DNA from: an uncultured Blautia sp.
GTDB lineage: Bacteria; Bacillota; Clostridia; Lachnospirales; Lachnospiraceae
Length of the DNA stretch: 64,000 bases
NCBI RefSeq assembly: GCF_947654165.1
Contig: NZ_CANTKB010000002.1
Location: 62,001 to 126,000 of the forward strand
Reading direction: 5' to 3'
Shown: one piece after another, positions 16,537-24,602 of the stretch
Layout: every line of letters begins with the position of its first letter
How positions within the stretch are numbered: the first letter of the stretch is position 1
Notes under the pieces: generated by a model
The model's input: only the letters and a program-made list of their open reading frames with translations
The model's database searches: none
Told to the model about the DNA's origin: nothing
Translations under genes and position numbers: made by a program

Positions 16537-17409
16537 ATGTTCGATGGCATTTTTGATGCAATTGAAGAGTGGATGCGAGAACTTCTAACGGGGATGATCC
16601 ATTCCAATCTGGACAGGATGTTTACGGATGTCAATCAAAAGACCAGTGAGATCGCTGCCCAGGTTGGACAGACCCCACAGGGGTGGAACGGCAGTATTTT
16701 TAGCATGATACAAAATCTGTCGAATTCGGTCATCATGCCGATTGCAGGAATTATCATTACTTTCGTACTTTGTTATGAGCTGATTACGATGATCACAGAG
16801 CGAAACAATATGCACGACATCGATACATGGATGTTCTTCAAGTACTTTGTAAAAATGTGGATCGCAGTTTATCTTGTGAGCAACACATTTACCATTACTA
16901 TGGCAGTATTTGATGTGGGACAACAGGTGGTCAATTCAGCCGCCGGTGTGATTACCGGAAATACGGCAATTGATATCTCGTCAGCGATTACGGATCTGGA
17001 TACGACTCTGGAAGCAATGGAGATAGGGGAACTGGTCATCTTGGCACTGGAAACCTTGATCGTCAGCTTCTGCATGAAGATCATGTCGGTACTGATAACA
17101 GTCATCCTGTACGGAAGAATGATTGAAATATACATCTACACTTCGGTTGCACCGATTCCGTTCGCCACGATGTCTAACAGGGAGTGGGGACAGGTCGGAA
17201 CAAACTATTTCAGAGGACTCATGGCTCTGGCATTCCAGGCATTTCTGATGATGATCTGCGTGGCTATCTATGCAGTACTGGTAGCTGGCATTCAGTATTC
17301 AGATAACTTAAGTTCCTCATTATTTGGCATTATGGCTTACACAGTTGTACTCTGTTTCAGCTTATTTAAGACTGGATCTTTGAGTAAACAGATCTTTGGA
17401 AGCCATTAA
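16537..17409 (+). CDS. VirB6/TrbL-like channel protein, CD1112 family
   Basis: The 290-residue polytopic membrane protein has about five to six hydrophobic segments (roughly 60-85, 105-130, 165-195, 220-245, 255-280) and matches the VirB6/TrbL-like CD1112 family. It forms part of the inner-membrane channel through which DNA passes. An AAGGAGG site lies about 7 bases before the ATG. It sits between the VirB2-like and VirB3-like genes, the usual order in Tn1549-like elements. Confidence 0.9.
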   Translation: MFDGIFDAIEEWMRELLTGMIHSNLDRMFTDVNQKTSEIAAQVGQTPQGWNGSIFSMIQNLSNSVIMPIAGIIITFVLCYELITMITERNNMHDIDTWMFFKYFVKMWIAVYLVSNTFTITMAVFDVGQQVVNSAAGVITGNTAIDISSAITDLDTTLEAMEIGELVILALETLIVSFCMKIMSVLITVILYGRMIEIYIYTSVAPIPFATMSNREWGQVGTNYFRGLMALAFQAFLMMICVAIYAVLVAGIQYSDNLSSSLFGIMAYTVVLCFSLFKTGSLSKQIFGSH

Positions 17410-17433
17410 TCTTTAGAAAGGAGACGATAGCTT

Positions 17434-17805
17434 ATGGCTTATGTCAGTGTTCCAAAGGATTTGACAAAAGTGAAAAATAAATTGGCATTCAATCTGACCA
17501 GAAGACAGCTGATCTGTATCGGGATCGGAGCTGCAATAGGAATCCCATTCTATTTTCTGACCAGAAATGTCATTGGCATGTCAAACGCAGCAACGGTTAT
17601 GGTGCTGTTAATGCTTCCGGCATTTATGTTTGCCATGTATGAAAAAGACGGGCAGCCACTTGAAGAAATCCTGATGAATATTATCAGGGTGAAGTTCTTA
17701 CGACCGCCTGTCCGTAAATATGAAACTGAAAACTACTATGAGTCGGAATTGGAAAATGCTGACCATAGTAACAGCAATGAGAAAGGAGGCAAAAAGCGTG
17801 TCTAA
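17434..17805 (+). CDS. PrgI-family protein, VirB3-like
   Basis: The 123-residue protein starts MAYVSVPKDLTKVKNKLAFN, the PrgI signature, and has two adjacent membrane segments (about 30-70). PrgI is the VirB3 equivalent and anchors the VirB4 ATPase at the membrane. A GAAAGGAG site precedes the ATG. The last codons overlap the GTG start of the VirB4 gene by 8 bases, so the two products are probably made in coupled fashion. Confidence 0.9.
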   Translation: MAYVSVPKDLTKVKNKLAFNLTRRQLICIGIGAAIGIPFYFLTRNVIGMSNAATVMVLLMLPAFMFAMYEKDGQPLEEILMNIIRVKFLRPPVRKYETENYYESELENADHSNSNEKGGKKRV

Positions 17806-20206
17806 GAAAAAAGAACCTGCCATTCAGAATCCAAAGAAGGACAAGAAGAAAAAGAAGTCATCTGCAGATAAGAAGAATGAAAAAAAGATTTCTGCCCAGA
17901 ATACGATCCGATATAAGGAAATGGCAAAAGATGGTATCTGCCGGGTGCAGGGCAAAACCTATTCAAAGACAATCCGTTTTTATGATATCAACTATCAGCT
18001 GGCACAGAACGAAGACAAGAATGCAATCTTTGAGAACTGGTGTGATTTCTTAAATTACTTTGACAGCAGCATTCATTTTCAGCTCAGTTTTATCAATCAT
18101 AAGAGCAATATGAAAGAATTTGAACGTGTGATTCGCATCCGTCCTCAAAATGATGCTTTTGATGATGTGCGAATGGAATATGCACAGATGCTTAAGAATC
18201 AGTTGGCAAAAGGAAATAATGGTCTGGTAAAGACAAAATACATTACTTTTTCTGTAGAAGCTGACAGCATCAAGCTTGCAAAACCGAAACTGGAACGTAT
18301 TGAGTCTGATATTCTCAATAACTTTAAGATTCTGGGTGTTCCGGCTTATCCATTGAATGGTGTGGAGCGATTGCAGATCCTCTATGAGACCTTTAATCCG
18401 GATCAGACTGGATTCAACTTTGAATACAGTCAGCTGTTAAAAAGCGGTCTTGGAACCAAAGATTTTATTGCACCAACAAGCTTTGTGTTTAAGGATGGAA
18501 GCACCTTCCGTATGGGTGATACTCTGGGAAGTGTGTCATATCTGCAGATTCTGGCACCGGAGCTTACAGATAAAATGTTGGCAGAATTTCTGGATATTGA
18601 TAAGGATTTAAGTGTCAATCTTCATGTACAGTCTGTGGATCAGATGAAAGCGATTAAGCTTGTAAAATCCAAAGTGACAGATATTAACCGAATGAAGATT
18701 GAGGAACAGAAAAAAGCAGTCAGAGCTGGTTACGACATGGATATCATTCCCTCCGATCTGAATACTTATGGTGGAGAAGCCAAACGACTATTGGACGATC
18801 TGCAATCCAGAAATGAGAGAATGTTCTTGGTAACAGTTCTCTTTTTAAATACGGCAAAGACAAAGCAGAATCTGGACAATGCAATTTTGCAGACTGCGGG
18901 TATTGCACAGAAATATAATTGTGTACTCCGTAAACTAGATTATTTACAGGAAGAGGGATTAATGAGCAGTGTACCATTAGGGGTCAATCATGTGCCGATC
19001 AAACGAGCACTGACCACAACAAGCACTGCTATTTTTGTGCCATTTACTACACAGGAGTTGTTCATGCCGGGCGAATCTCTTTACTACGGATTGAATGCTC
19101 TTAGCAGCAATATGATCATGGTAGACCGAAAGAAATTAAAGAACCCGAACGGACTGATCCTTGGTACACCGGGTTCCGGTAAATCTTTTGCAGCAAAAAG
19201 AGAAATTACCAATGCTTTCTTTGTAACCAACGATGACATCATCATAGGGGATCCGGAAGGCGAGTACTACCCTCTTGTACATGCTCTTGGGGGACAGGTC
19301 ATCCATATTTCACCAACCAGTAAGGATTATATCAACCCGATGGATATCAATATGGATTATTCCGATGATGATAATCCTCTTGGTGTGAAATCAGACTTTG
19401 TACTCTCTCTGTGTGAATTGATCATGGGTAGTCGGGATGGTATCGAGGCAGAAGAAAAATCAGTCATTGACCGGTGTCTGCCACTGGTGTATCAGAACTA
19501 CTTTGCAGATCCAAAACCAGAGAACATGCCGATACTCGGTGATCTGTATGAATGTTTGAGAAAACAGGAAGAACCACAGGCACAGCGTATTGCGACAGCT
19601 TTGGAAATCTATGTAAATGGATCTCTTCGTGTATTTAACCATCAGACCAATGTGGAGCTTAACAATCGAATCGTTTGTTTTGATATCAAGGATCTTGGAA
19701 AACAGCTCAAAAAACTTGGAATGTTGATTGTTCAGGATCAGGTTTGGAACCGAGTAACCATTAACCGTGGCTCTCACAAATCCACCCGGTATTACATTGA
19801 TGAGTTCCATCTGCTCCTGAAAGAGGAACAGACTGCAGCGTATTCGGTTGAAATCTGGAAGCGATTCCGTAAATGGGGCGGAATCCCAACCGGTATCACA
19901 CAGAATATCAAAGATCTTCTTGCCAGCCGTGAGATTGAAAATATCTTTGAAAACAGTGACTTTATCCTGATGCTCAATCAGGCTGCCGGGGACAGACAGA
20001 TACTTGCAAAGCAGCTGAATATTTCTCCATACCAGTTATCTTATGTAACGAATTCCGGTGAGGGTGAGGGGCTTCTGTTCTATGGAAGCACCATCATTCC
20101 ATTCAAGGATAAGTTTGATAAATCCTTGAAGTTATACAGTCTGATGACAACCAAGCCGGAGGAAGTGGAAGCCAGAAAAGAAAGGGAGGCTTCCCCAAAA
20201 TCATGA
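17798..20206 (+). CDS. VirB4-like conjugation ATPase
   Basis: The 802-residue protein is the main secretion ATPase. It has a lysine-rich N-terminus, a CagE/TrbE-like N-terminal domain, and a RecA-like ATPase domain with Walker A GTPGSGKS at about 456-463 and a Walker B region RYYIDEFHLLL near residue 665. I chose the GTG because an AAAGGAGG site lies 7-8 bases upstream; the longer frame lies within the PrgI gene and lacks a site. The end overlaps the sortase start by 4 bases. The length is normal for the family. Confidence 0.95.
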   Translation: MSKKKEPAIQNPKKDKKKKKSSADKKNEKKISAQNTIRYKEMAKDGICRVQGKTYSKTIRFYDINYQLAQNEDKNAIFENWCDFLNYFDSSIHFQLSFINHKSNMKEFERVIRIRPQNDAFDDVRMEYAQMLKNQLAKGNNGLVKTKYITFSVEADSIKLAKPKLERIESDILNNFKILGVPAYPLNGVERLQILYETFNPDQTGFNFEYSQLLKSGLGTKDFIAPTSFVFKDGSTFRMGDTLGSVSYLQILAPELTDKMLAEFLDIDKDLSVNLHVQSVDQMKAIKLVKSKVTDINRMKIEEQKKAVRAGYDMDIIPSDLNTYGGEAKRLLDDLQSRNERMFLVTVLFLNTAKTKQNLDNAILQTAGIAQKYNCVLRKLDYLQEEGLMSSVPLGVNHVPIKRALTTTSTAIFVPFTTQELFMPGESLYYGLNALSSNMIMVDRKKLKNPNGLILGTPGSGKSFAAKREITNAFFVTNDDIIIGDPEGEYYPLVHALGGQVIHISPTSKDYINPMDINMDYSDDDNPLGVKSDFVLSLCELIMGSRDGIEAEEKSVIDRCLPLVYQNYFADPKPENMPILGDLYECLRKQEEPQAQRIATALEIYVNGSLRVFNHQTNVELNNRIVCFDIKDLGKQLKKLGMLIVQDQVWNRVTINRGSHKSTRYYIDEFHLLLKEEQTAAYSVEIWKRFRKWGGIPTGITQNIKDLLASREIENIFENSDFILMLNQAAGDRQILAKQLNISPYQLSYVTNSGEGEGLLFYGSTIIPFKDKFDKSLKLYSLMTTKPEEVEARKEREASPKS

Positions 20207-20967
20207 GAAAGCTTTTTTCAGGAATCATGCTGCTACTCTCACTCTTCTGCATCTCTGTCAGTATCTACATGCTGGCAGGGATGAAACTGGAAGATCAGAA
20301 AAGTGATAACGCATTTGAACAAATCAGGGAAGTATTTGATCAGGAATACCCAGAGGATTCAAAAGATAAATCGAAGGATAAGTCGTATATCAATTCTGGG
20401 CTTCTGGAACTACATGAAAAGAATCCGGACTGTGTAGGGTGGATTCGAATTGAAGATACACACATTGATTATCCCGTCATGTATCATCCGGAAGAAAAGA
20501 ATTACTACTTAAGAAAGAATTTCAATCAAGAATATGACATAAGTGGAACTCCTTTTATTTCTGAGATTTGTGATCCGGAGGATTTTGATAACCTGATTAT
20601 TTACGGTCATCACATGAAAAGTGGTGCAATGTTTGCAGATCTTGATAAGTATAAGAGCGAATCTTTCTATCAGAAGCATAAAAGGATTATTTACAGCACT
20701 CTTCATGGTGATGAAATTTATGAAGTGATGGCTTGCTTTGCTGTTCCTGTCAATACGGGAAACGATTTTGCGTATTACGCATTTACTAAGGCAGAAACGC
20801 CTCAGGAATATAAAAGCTTTGTTGATACTTGTATAAAGAAGTCCTATTACAACACAGGAGTCATGGCTGAATATGGTGATCCGTTACTTACCCTGTCTAC
20901 TTGTGAGTACAGTCATAAAAACGGTCGTATGGTTGTAGTTGGAAAGTTGATCAGAGAGGACGATTAA
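20203..20967 (+). CDS. srtB: Class B sortase
   Basis: The 254-residue protein has an N-terminal membrane anchor (about 5-26) and a class B sortase domain with catalytic His in YGHH (136-137), Cys234 in TLSTCEYS and Arg242. Sortases cleave a wall-sorting motif and link the protein to peptidoglycan. The only sorting signal I see in the window is TPKTG at the end of the giant adhesin encoded by the first gene of the same operon, similar to the (S/P)PxTG motifs used by Clostridioides difficile SrtB. A dedicated pair is therefore likely. It overlaps the VirB4 gene by 4 bases. Confidence 0.9.
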   Translation: MRKLFSGIMLLLSLFCISVSIYMLAGMKLEDQKSDNAFEQIREVFDQEYPEDSKDKSKDKSYINSGLLELHEKNPDCVGWIRIEDTHIDYPVMYHPEEKNYYLRKNFNQEYDISGTPFISEICDPEDFDNLIIYGHHMKSGAMFADLDKYKSESFYQKHKRIIYSTLHGDEIYEVMACFAVPVNTGNDFAYYAFTKAETPQEYKSFVDTCIKKSYYNTGVMAEYGDPLLTLSTCEYSHKNGRMVVVGKLIREDD

Positions 20968-20970
20968 GAG

Positions 20971-21291
20971 ATGAAAAAATATTTTGATTATTATGAACAT
21001 GAACCATTGATGGTAGATCGAGAAAGCCTTCATAAGGGAATTCGCACGATGCTGGCAGAAGAAAATCTCCCAGAATGCCAGAGAGCTTATCTGCAGCTGA
21101 TTGAGGATTTGCATACCAGTCTTGCTTCAATCTACGTTCTGTATAAACGAATGAAGGAAAAGGAGTTACTCATCAGCAAGGAAGAACTTGCGGAAATGGA
21201 AAACATCGCAAAGAAAAATGAGAAAACATTGGAGATATGGGAGCGGCATCTTCTCAGAAGTTCATTCTGCAGTGGAGAGAGCTGCTTTTAG
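20971..21291 (+). CDS. Conserved helical protein of unknown function
   Basis: The 106-residue protein is predicted to be largely helical and charged (for example YKRMKEKELLISKEELAEME), with no membrane segment. A GAGAGGA site is just upstream and the sortase stop is only 3 bases before the ATG. It lies between the sortase and the VirB1-like hydrolase genes. I do not recognise the family; the position suggests an accessory role in transfer. Confidence 0.65.
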   Translation: MKKYFDYYEHEPLMVDRESLHKGIRTMLAEENLPECQRAYLQLIEDLHTSLASIYVLYKRMKEKELLISKEELAEMENIAKKNEKTLEIWERHLLRSSFCSGESCF

Positions 21292-21324
21292 TTTGCCTGT
21301 TTTTGAGAGGAGGTGAAAAGACAA

Positions 21325-23511
21325 ATGGCAGGACAGGAATATACAGGAAAAGATAAAATCGTTCAGAAGATGTCCAGAGACGGGCTTACAGAAGAAAACC
21401 TGCATGAAGGTACGTCAATACGAAATAAAAAATATCAGAATACGAAAGATCTGATCCGGGAACCCCCGTCCAGAGCTGCTCCGTCAGAAGAACCTTTCAC
21501 GGAAGAAGAAGCTGTGATCGAAAAAAAGAATTCCCGTAATAATTCTTCTTATCGAAAAAAGCTTCATGCTCACGAAAGTCTTCCCAAGGAAGAAAGCCTC
21601 GAAAGTAAAGAAGCGATTCAAAAGAAGAGACAGAGAAAAAGGCTCACTGAGGAACAAAAGAAAGTATCAAAGTTATCGTTTGACGATGAAGGTGGCATGA
21701 TTGCCGGTGCCGGAACAGGTTTTGGAAAGAACGCTGCAGGAATTGGTGGTGCTGCAGTCGGCGCATATGTACATGAAAAGCTACATCATGCAGAGGATGA
21801 CAATGCGGGATTAGAAGGTGCCCATGCCAGTGAAATTGCTGTGGAAGAAGCTACCAGAAGCCTTCGCAGTGCACAGATTAGAATGAATCGTACTTCTGGC
21901 AGACTGGCAAAGAAAGGGTATCGTGAAACAGAATCTCCAACAAGTGGACGTTTAACGTTTGAAGAGATGGAGAAGTCAGGCAGGGAATCCGCAAAAGAAA
22001 CTGCAAAGAAAAAAGAGTGGAATCGATTCTGGCAAAGAAAAAGATATAAGGATTCTTATATTGCAGCCAAAAAAGGGAAAAAGGGGATGGATACTGTCAG
22101 TGGTGCTGCTACTGCTGTTACAGAATCCTTTACAGAGAAAGCAAAAAGAGCAACCGCAGAAATATTCCGTAAGAACAAGGCGATTTTTATTGGAATAGGT
22201 GTGTTTGCTCTTTTATTTATGCTCATCTCCACTTCTCTTACCAGCTGTTCAGCATCCATTCAGGGAGCTGGTTCATTGATTGGCATGACAACTTATCCCA
22301 GCACAGATGATGATATCCACTCTGCGGAAAATGCTTATAAAGCATTGGAGAATGCACTGAACCGGCAAGTCAACAACATCGAATCCAGATATCCTGACTA
22401 TGACGAGTATCGCTACAACATTGATGAGATTTCCCATAACCCTTATCATCTAATCTCGTTTCTTACCGTGAAATATGGTGAGTTCAAATACTCAGATGTA
22501 GAAGATGTGATTCAGGAATTGTTTGAAGCACAGTATGGCATGGATGTGGAAGGCAAAACAGAGACAGTCACAGAGACCAGAACGGTACGGGTTGGTGAAT
22601 CTCTGGGACAAGTTGTAACAAGTGGATATTGCAACTGCTCTATCTGCTGTGGCAGATGGTCTGGTGGTCCAACTGCCAGTGGAGTCATGCCAAGAGCCAA
22701 TCATACTATTGCAGTAGATGCAACGAATCCTACCGTACCAATGGGAACTCGGATCGTCATGAACGGTGTGGAATACACTGTGGAGGATACCGGTGCTTTT
22801 GCGAGATATGGAGTGGATTTTGATGTTTATTATGATTCTCATACTGCAGCATCTGCCCATGGACATCAGACATGGGAAGCATTCCTTGCCGATGATAATG
22901 GAAGCCGGGAAGTCACAGTTACAAATACCACAACGAAGAAGATTCTTTCAGTGACTTTGACTAACAAAGGATTTGATGCCATTGCCAGAGCCAATCTGAA
23001 TGAAGAAGAACTCATTCTCTATAACGCATTAAATACTACATATGGAAATAGAGATTATTTGTTTGATCTTCGGACGATTTCAGGTGGCAGTGGTGGCATG
23101 AGCTATGACATTCCACCAGAGGCATTGTCGGATCAAAGATTTGCGAACATGATCCGTGAAGCAGAGAAATATCTTGGTTATCCATATGTCTGGGGCGGGG
23201 CATCTCCATCTACGAGTTTTGACTGCTCTGGATTTGTATCCTGGGTAATTTATCACTGTGGCAATGGATGGAACTATGGTCGCAAGACTGCAGAAGGGCT
23301 TCGTGGAATTTGTACTTATGTACCGCCAAATCAGGCGAAACCGGGAGATCTGATCTTCTTTGAGAAAACTTATAACACATCAGGCGCCAGTCATGTAGGA
23401 ATCTATGTTGGAAATGGAATGATGATCCATTGTGGAAATCCTATCCAGTATGCCAACATCAATTCTTCCTACTGGCAGCAACATTTTTTATGCTTCGGAC
23501 GTCTGCCTTAA
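21325..23511 (+). CDS. VirB1-like peptidoglycan hydrolase, CD1108 family (3D and NlpC/P60 domains)
   Basis: The 728-residue protein has a long basic cytoplasmic N-terminus, one membrane span (about 288-308), a coiled stretch, a 3D/RlpA-like domain (about 430-520, GYCNCSICCG through DFDVYYDSH) and a C-terminal NlpC/P60 domain with Cys634 in FDCSGFVSW and His690 in SHVGIYVG. It is the wall-cutting enzyme that opens a path for the conjugation channel. The ATG was preferred over an in-frame GTG 12 bases earlier because the GAGGAGG site would overlap that GTG. A hairpin overlapping its stop (23492-23524) lies before the next gene. Confidence 0.9.
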   Translation: MAGQEYTGKDKIVQKMSRDGLTEENLHEGTSIRNKKYQNTKDLIREPPSRAAPSEEPFTEEEAVIEKKNSRNNSSYRKKLHAHESLPKEESLESKEAIQKKRQRKRLTEEQKKVSKLSFDDEGGMIAGAGTGFGKNAAGIGGAAVGAYVHEKLHHAEDDNAGLEGAHASEIAVEEATRSLRSAQIRMNRTSGRLAKKGYRETESPTSGRLTFEEMEKSGRESAKETAKKKEWNRFWQRKRYKDSYIAAKKGKKGMDTVSGAATAVTESFTEKAKRATAEIFRKNKAIFIGIGVFALLFMLISTSLTSCSASIQGAGSLIGMTTYPSTDDDIHSAENAYKALENALNRQVNNIESRYPDYDEYRYNIDEISHNPYHLISFLTVKYGEFKYSDVEDVIQELFEAQYGMDVEGKTETVTETRTVRVGESLGQVVTSGYCNCSICCGRWSGGPTASGVMPRANHTIAVDATNPTVPMGTRIVMNGVEYTVEDTGAFARYGVDFDVYYDSHTAASAHGHQTWEAFLADDNGSREVTVTNTTTKKILSVTLTNKGFDAIARANLNEEELILYNALNTTYGNRDYLFDLRTISGGSGGMSYDIPPEALSDQRFANMIREAEKYLGYPYVWGGASPSTSFDCSGFVSWVIYHCGNGWNYGRKTAEGLRGICTYVPPNQAKPGDLIFFEKTYNTSGASHVGIYVGNGMMIHCGNPIQYANINSSYWQQHFLCFGRLP

Positions 23512-23544
23512 GGCGTTCCGAAGCTTTGAAGGAAGGTGAACAAA

Positions 23545-23856
23545 TTGAACAGGCGAATCAAGCGATATCTTGAAGAGATTGATAAAACAGAGCGAAAGAT
23601 TGCAGAGTTGCAGCAATATCTCAAAGGCGTTCAATCTGCACTAAAGCAGGAAGAAAATAATGAGATGATCAAAAGTATTCGTGGTATGAAACTGAGCAGC
23701 AAGGAACTCTTTAATCTGCTTAATGGTATTCAGGATGGAAGCGTTCGTTTTCAGGTAGATAGGGATTCTGAGGAGAACATCCCCGTAGAAGAATCATTCG
23801 ATGAGATGAGAGAAAGAGAGGATAACAATTATGGTGAAGATCAAGAGGATGAATAA
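23545..23856 (+). CDS. DUF4315-family protein
   Basis: The ~103-residue protein opens with a coiled coil (RRIKRYLEEIDKTERKIAEL) typical of the DUF4315 family of Tn1549-like elements, followed by an acidic tail. The start codon is uncertain. TTG at 23545 has a GGAAGG site 8 bases upstream and is preferred; GTG at 23536 is in frame but overlaps that site. The 3' end overlaps the following DUF4366 gene by 26 bases. The function is unknown; the family is found between the hydrolase and topoisomerase genes. Confidence 0.75.
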   Translation: MNRRIKRYLEEIDKTERKIAELQQYLKGVQSALKQEENNEMIKSIRGMKLSSKELFNLLNGIQDGSVRFQVDRDSEENIPVEESFDEMREREDNNYGEDQEDE

Positions 23857-24511
23857 AATGCTGGCTGTTCTTTTTTTATCGGCAAGCATGATTTTTGCAA
23901 CAGGTACTACTGCTTTTGCTTATGTGGATGAATCTGCAGAAGCAAGCAAAACAGAAACTGTGGAAACAGAGAAAACGGATAAAGATACTGTTGTGGAAGA
24001 AAACCAGATCAATACGGAGGAGCCATTCTCCGTTCCGGGAAATGCTCAGGTTCAGGATGATATCACAAACAGTAAGAATAAGGAATTTCTTACTATCACA
24101 ACGAAGAATAATAATACCTTCTATGTGATCATTGACCGATCTGCAAATGTGGATAACGTGTATATGTTGTCTCAGATTGATGAAAATGATCTGAAGGAAT
24201 TCTTAGAGGAAGATACTTCTGCATCTACTATCGTGGATGTAACACCAGAGGTTGTGATTGATGAGAATACACATACAGAGCAGACGGAACAACCTGTGAC
24301 AGAGAGTCCGGAAAAAGAAGGGACTGCTTCTAATCTGGGAGCACTTGTAGCAATCTTCGCAGTAGCAATCCTTGGTGTAGGTGCTTATGGATATATAAAA
24401 TTCATCAAGCCAAAAAAAGATGAGGATGATGGTGATGACGAAGGTATCGAGATGATTGGTGAATCCGATTCATTTGAAGAGGATCAGGAATCAGAAGATT
24501 TCGATAATTAA
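23831..24511 (+). CDS. DUF4366 membrane protein, CD1107 family
   Basis: The 226-residue protein has a signal peptide (about 1-30, ending TTAFA), an extracellular Thr/Glu-rich region with a compact beta segment (about 75-120, NNNTFYVIIDRS), a membrane span near 168-190 and a very acidic cytoplasmic tail. This matches the CD1107/DUF4366 family of mobile-element proteins. It overlaps the DUF4315 gene by 26 bases, and the two families are usual neighbours. Its role at the cell surface during transfer is not known. Confidence 0.85.
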   Translation: MVKIKRMNKMLAVLFLSASMIFATGTTAFAYVDESAEASKTETVETEKTDKDTVVEENQINTEEPFSVPGNAQVQDDITNSKNKEFLTITTKNNNTFYVIIDRSANVDNVYMLSQIDENDLKEFLEEDTSASTIVDVTPEVVIDENTHTEQTEQPVTESPEKEGTASNLGALVAIFAVAILGVGAYGYIKFIKPKKDEDDGDDEGIEMIGESDSFEEDQESEDFDN

Positions 24512-24559
24512 AATTGTGCCACTGAGGGGATAGACAGTGGCATTGATATAGATATTTTG

Positions 24560-24591
24560 GACCGGTTGCAGATTCTGTAGCCGGTCTTTTT
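24560..24591 (+). terminator. Terminator-like hairpin before topB
   Basis: GACCGG pairs with CCGGTC around a 15-base loop and runs straight into TTTTT, then the GGAGG of the topoisomerase gene. A second hairpin, TGCCACTG/CAGTGGCA, lies 18 bases upstream (24517-24542). The position suggests attenuation inside the operon. Confidence 0.6.
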
Positions 24592-24602
24592 GGAGGTAAG
24601 AC

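Noticed and set aside
17720..17797. N-terminal extension of VirB4
   Set aside because: It is a shadow of the PrgI gene; the GTG at 17798 follows AAAGGAGG.
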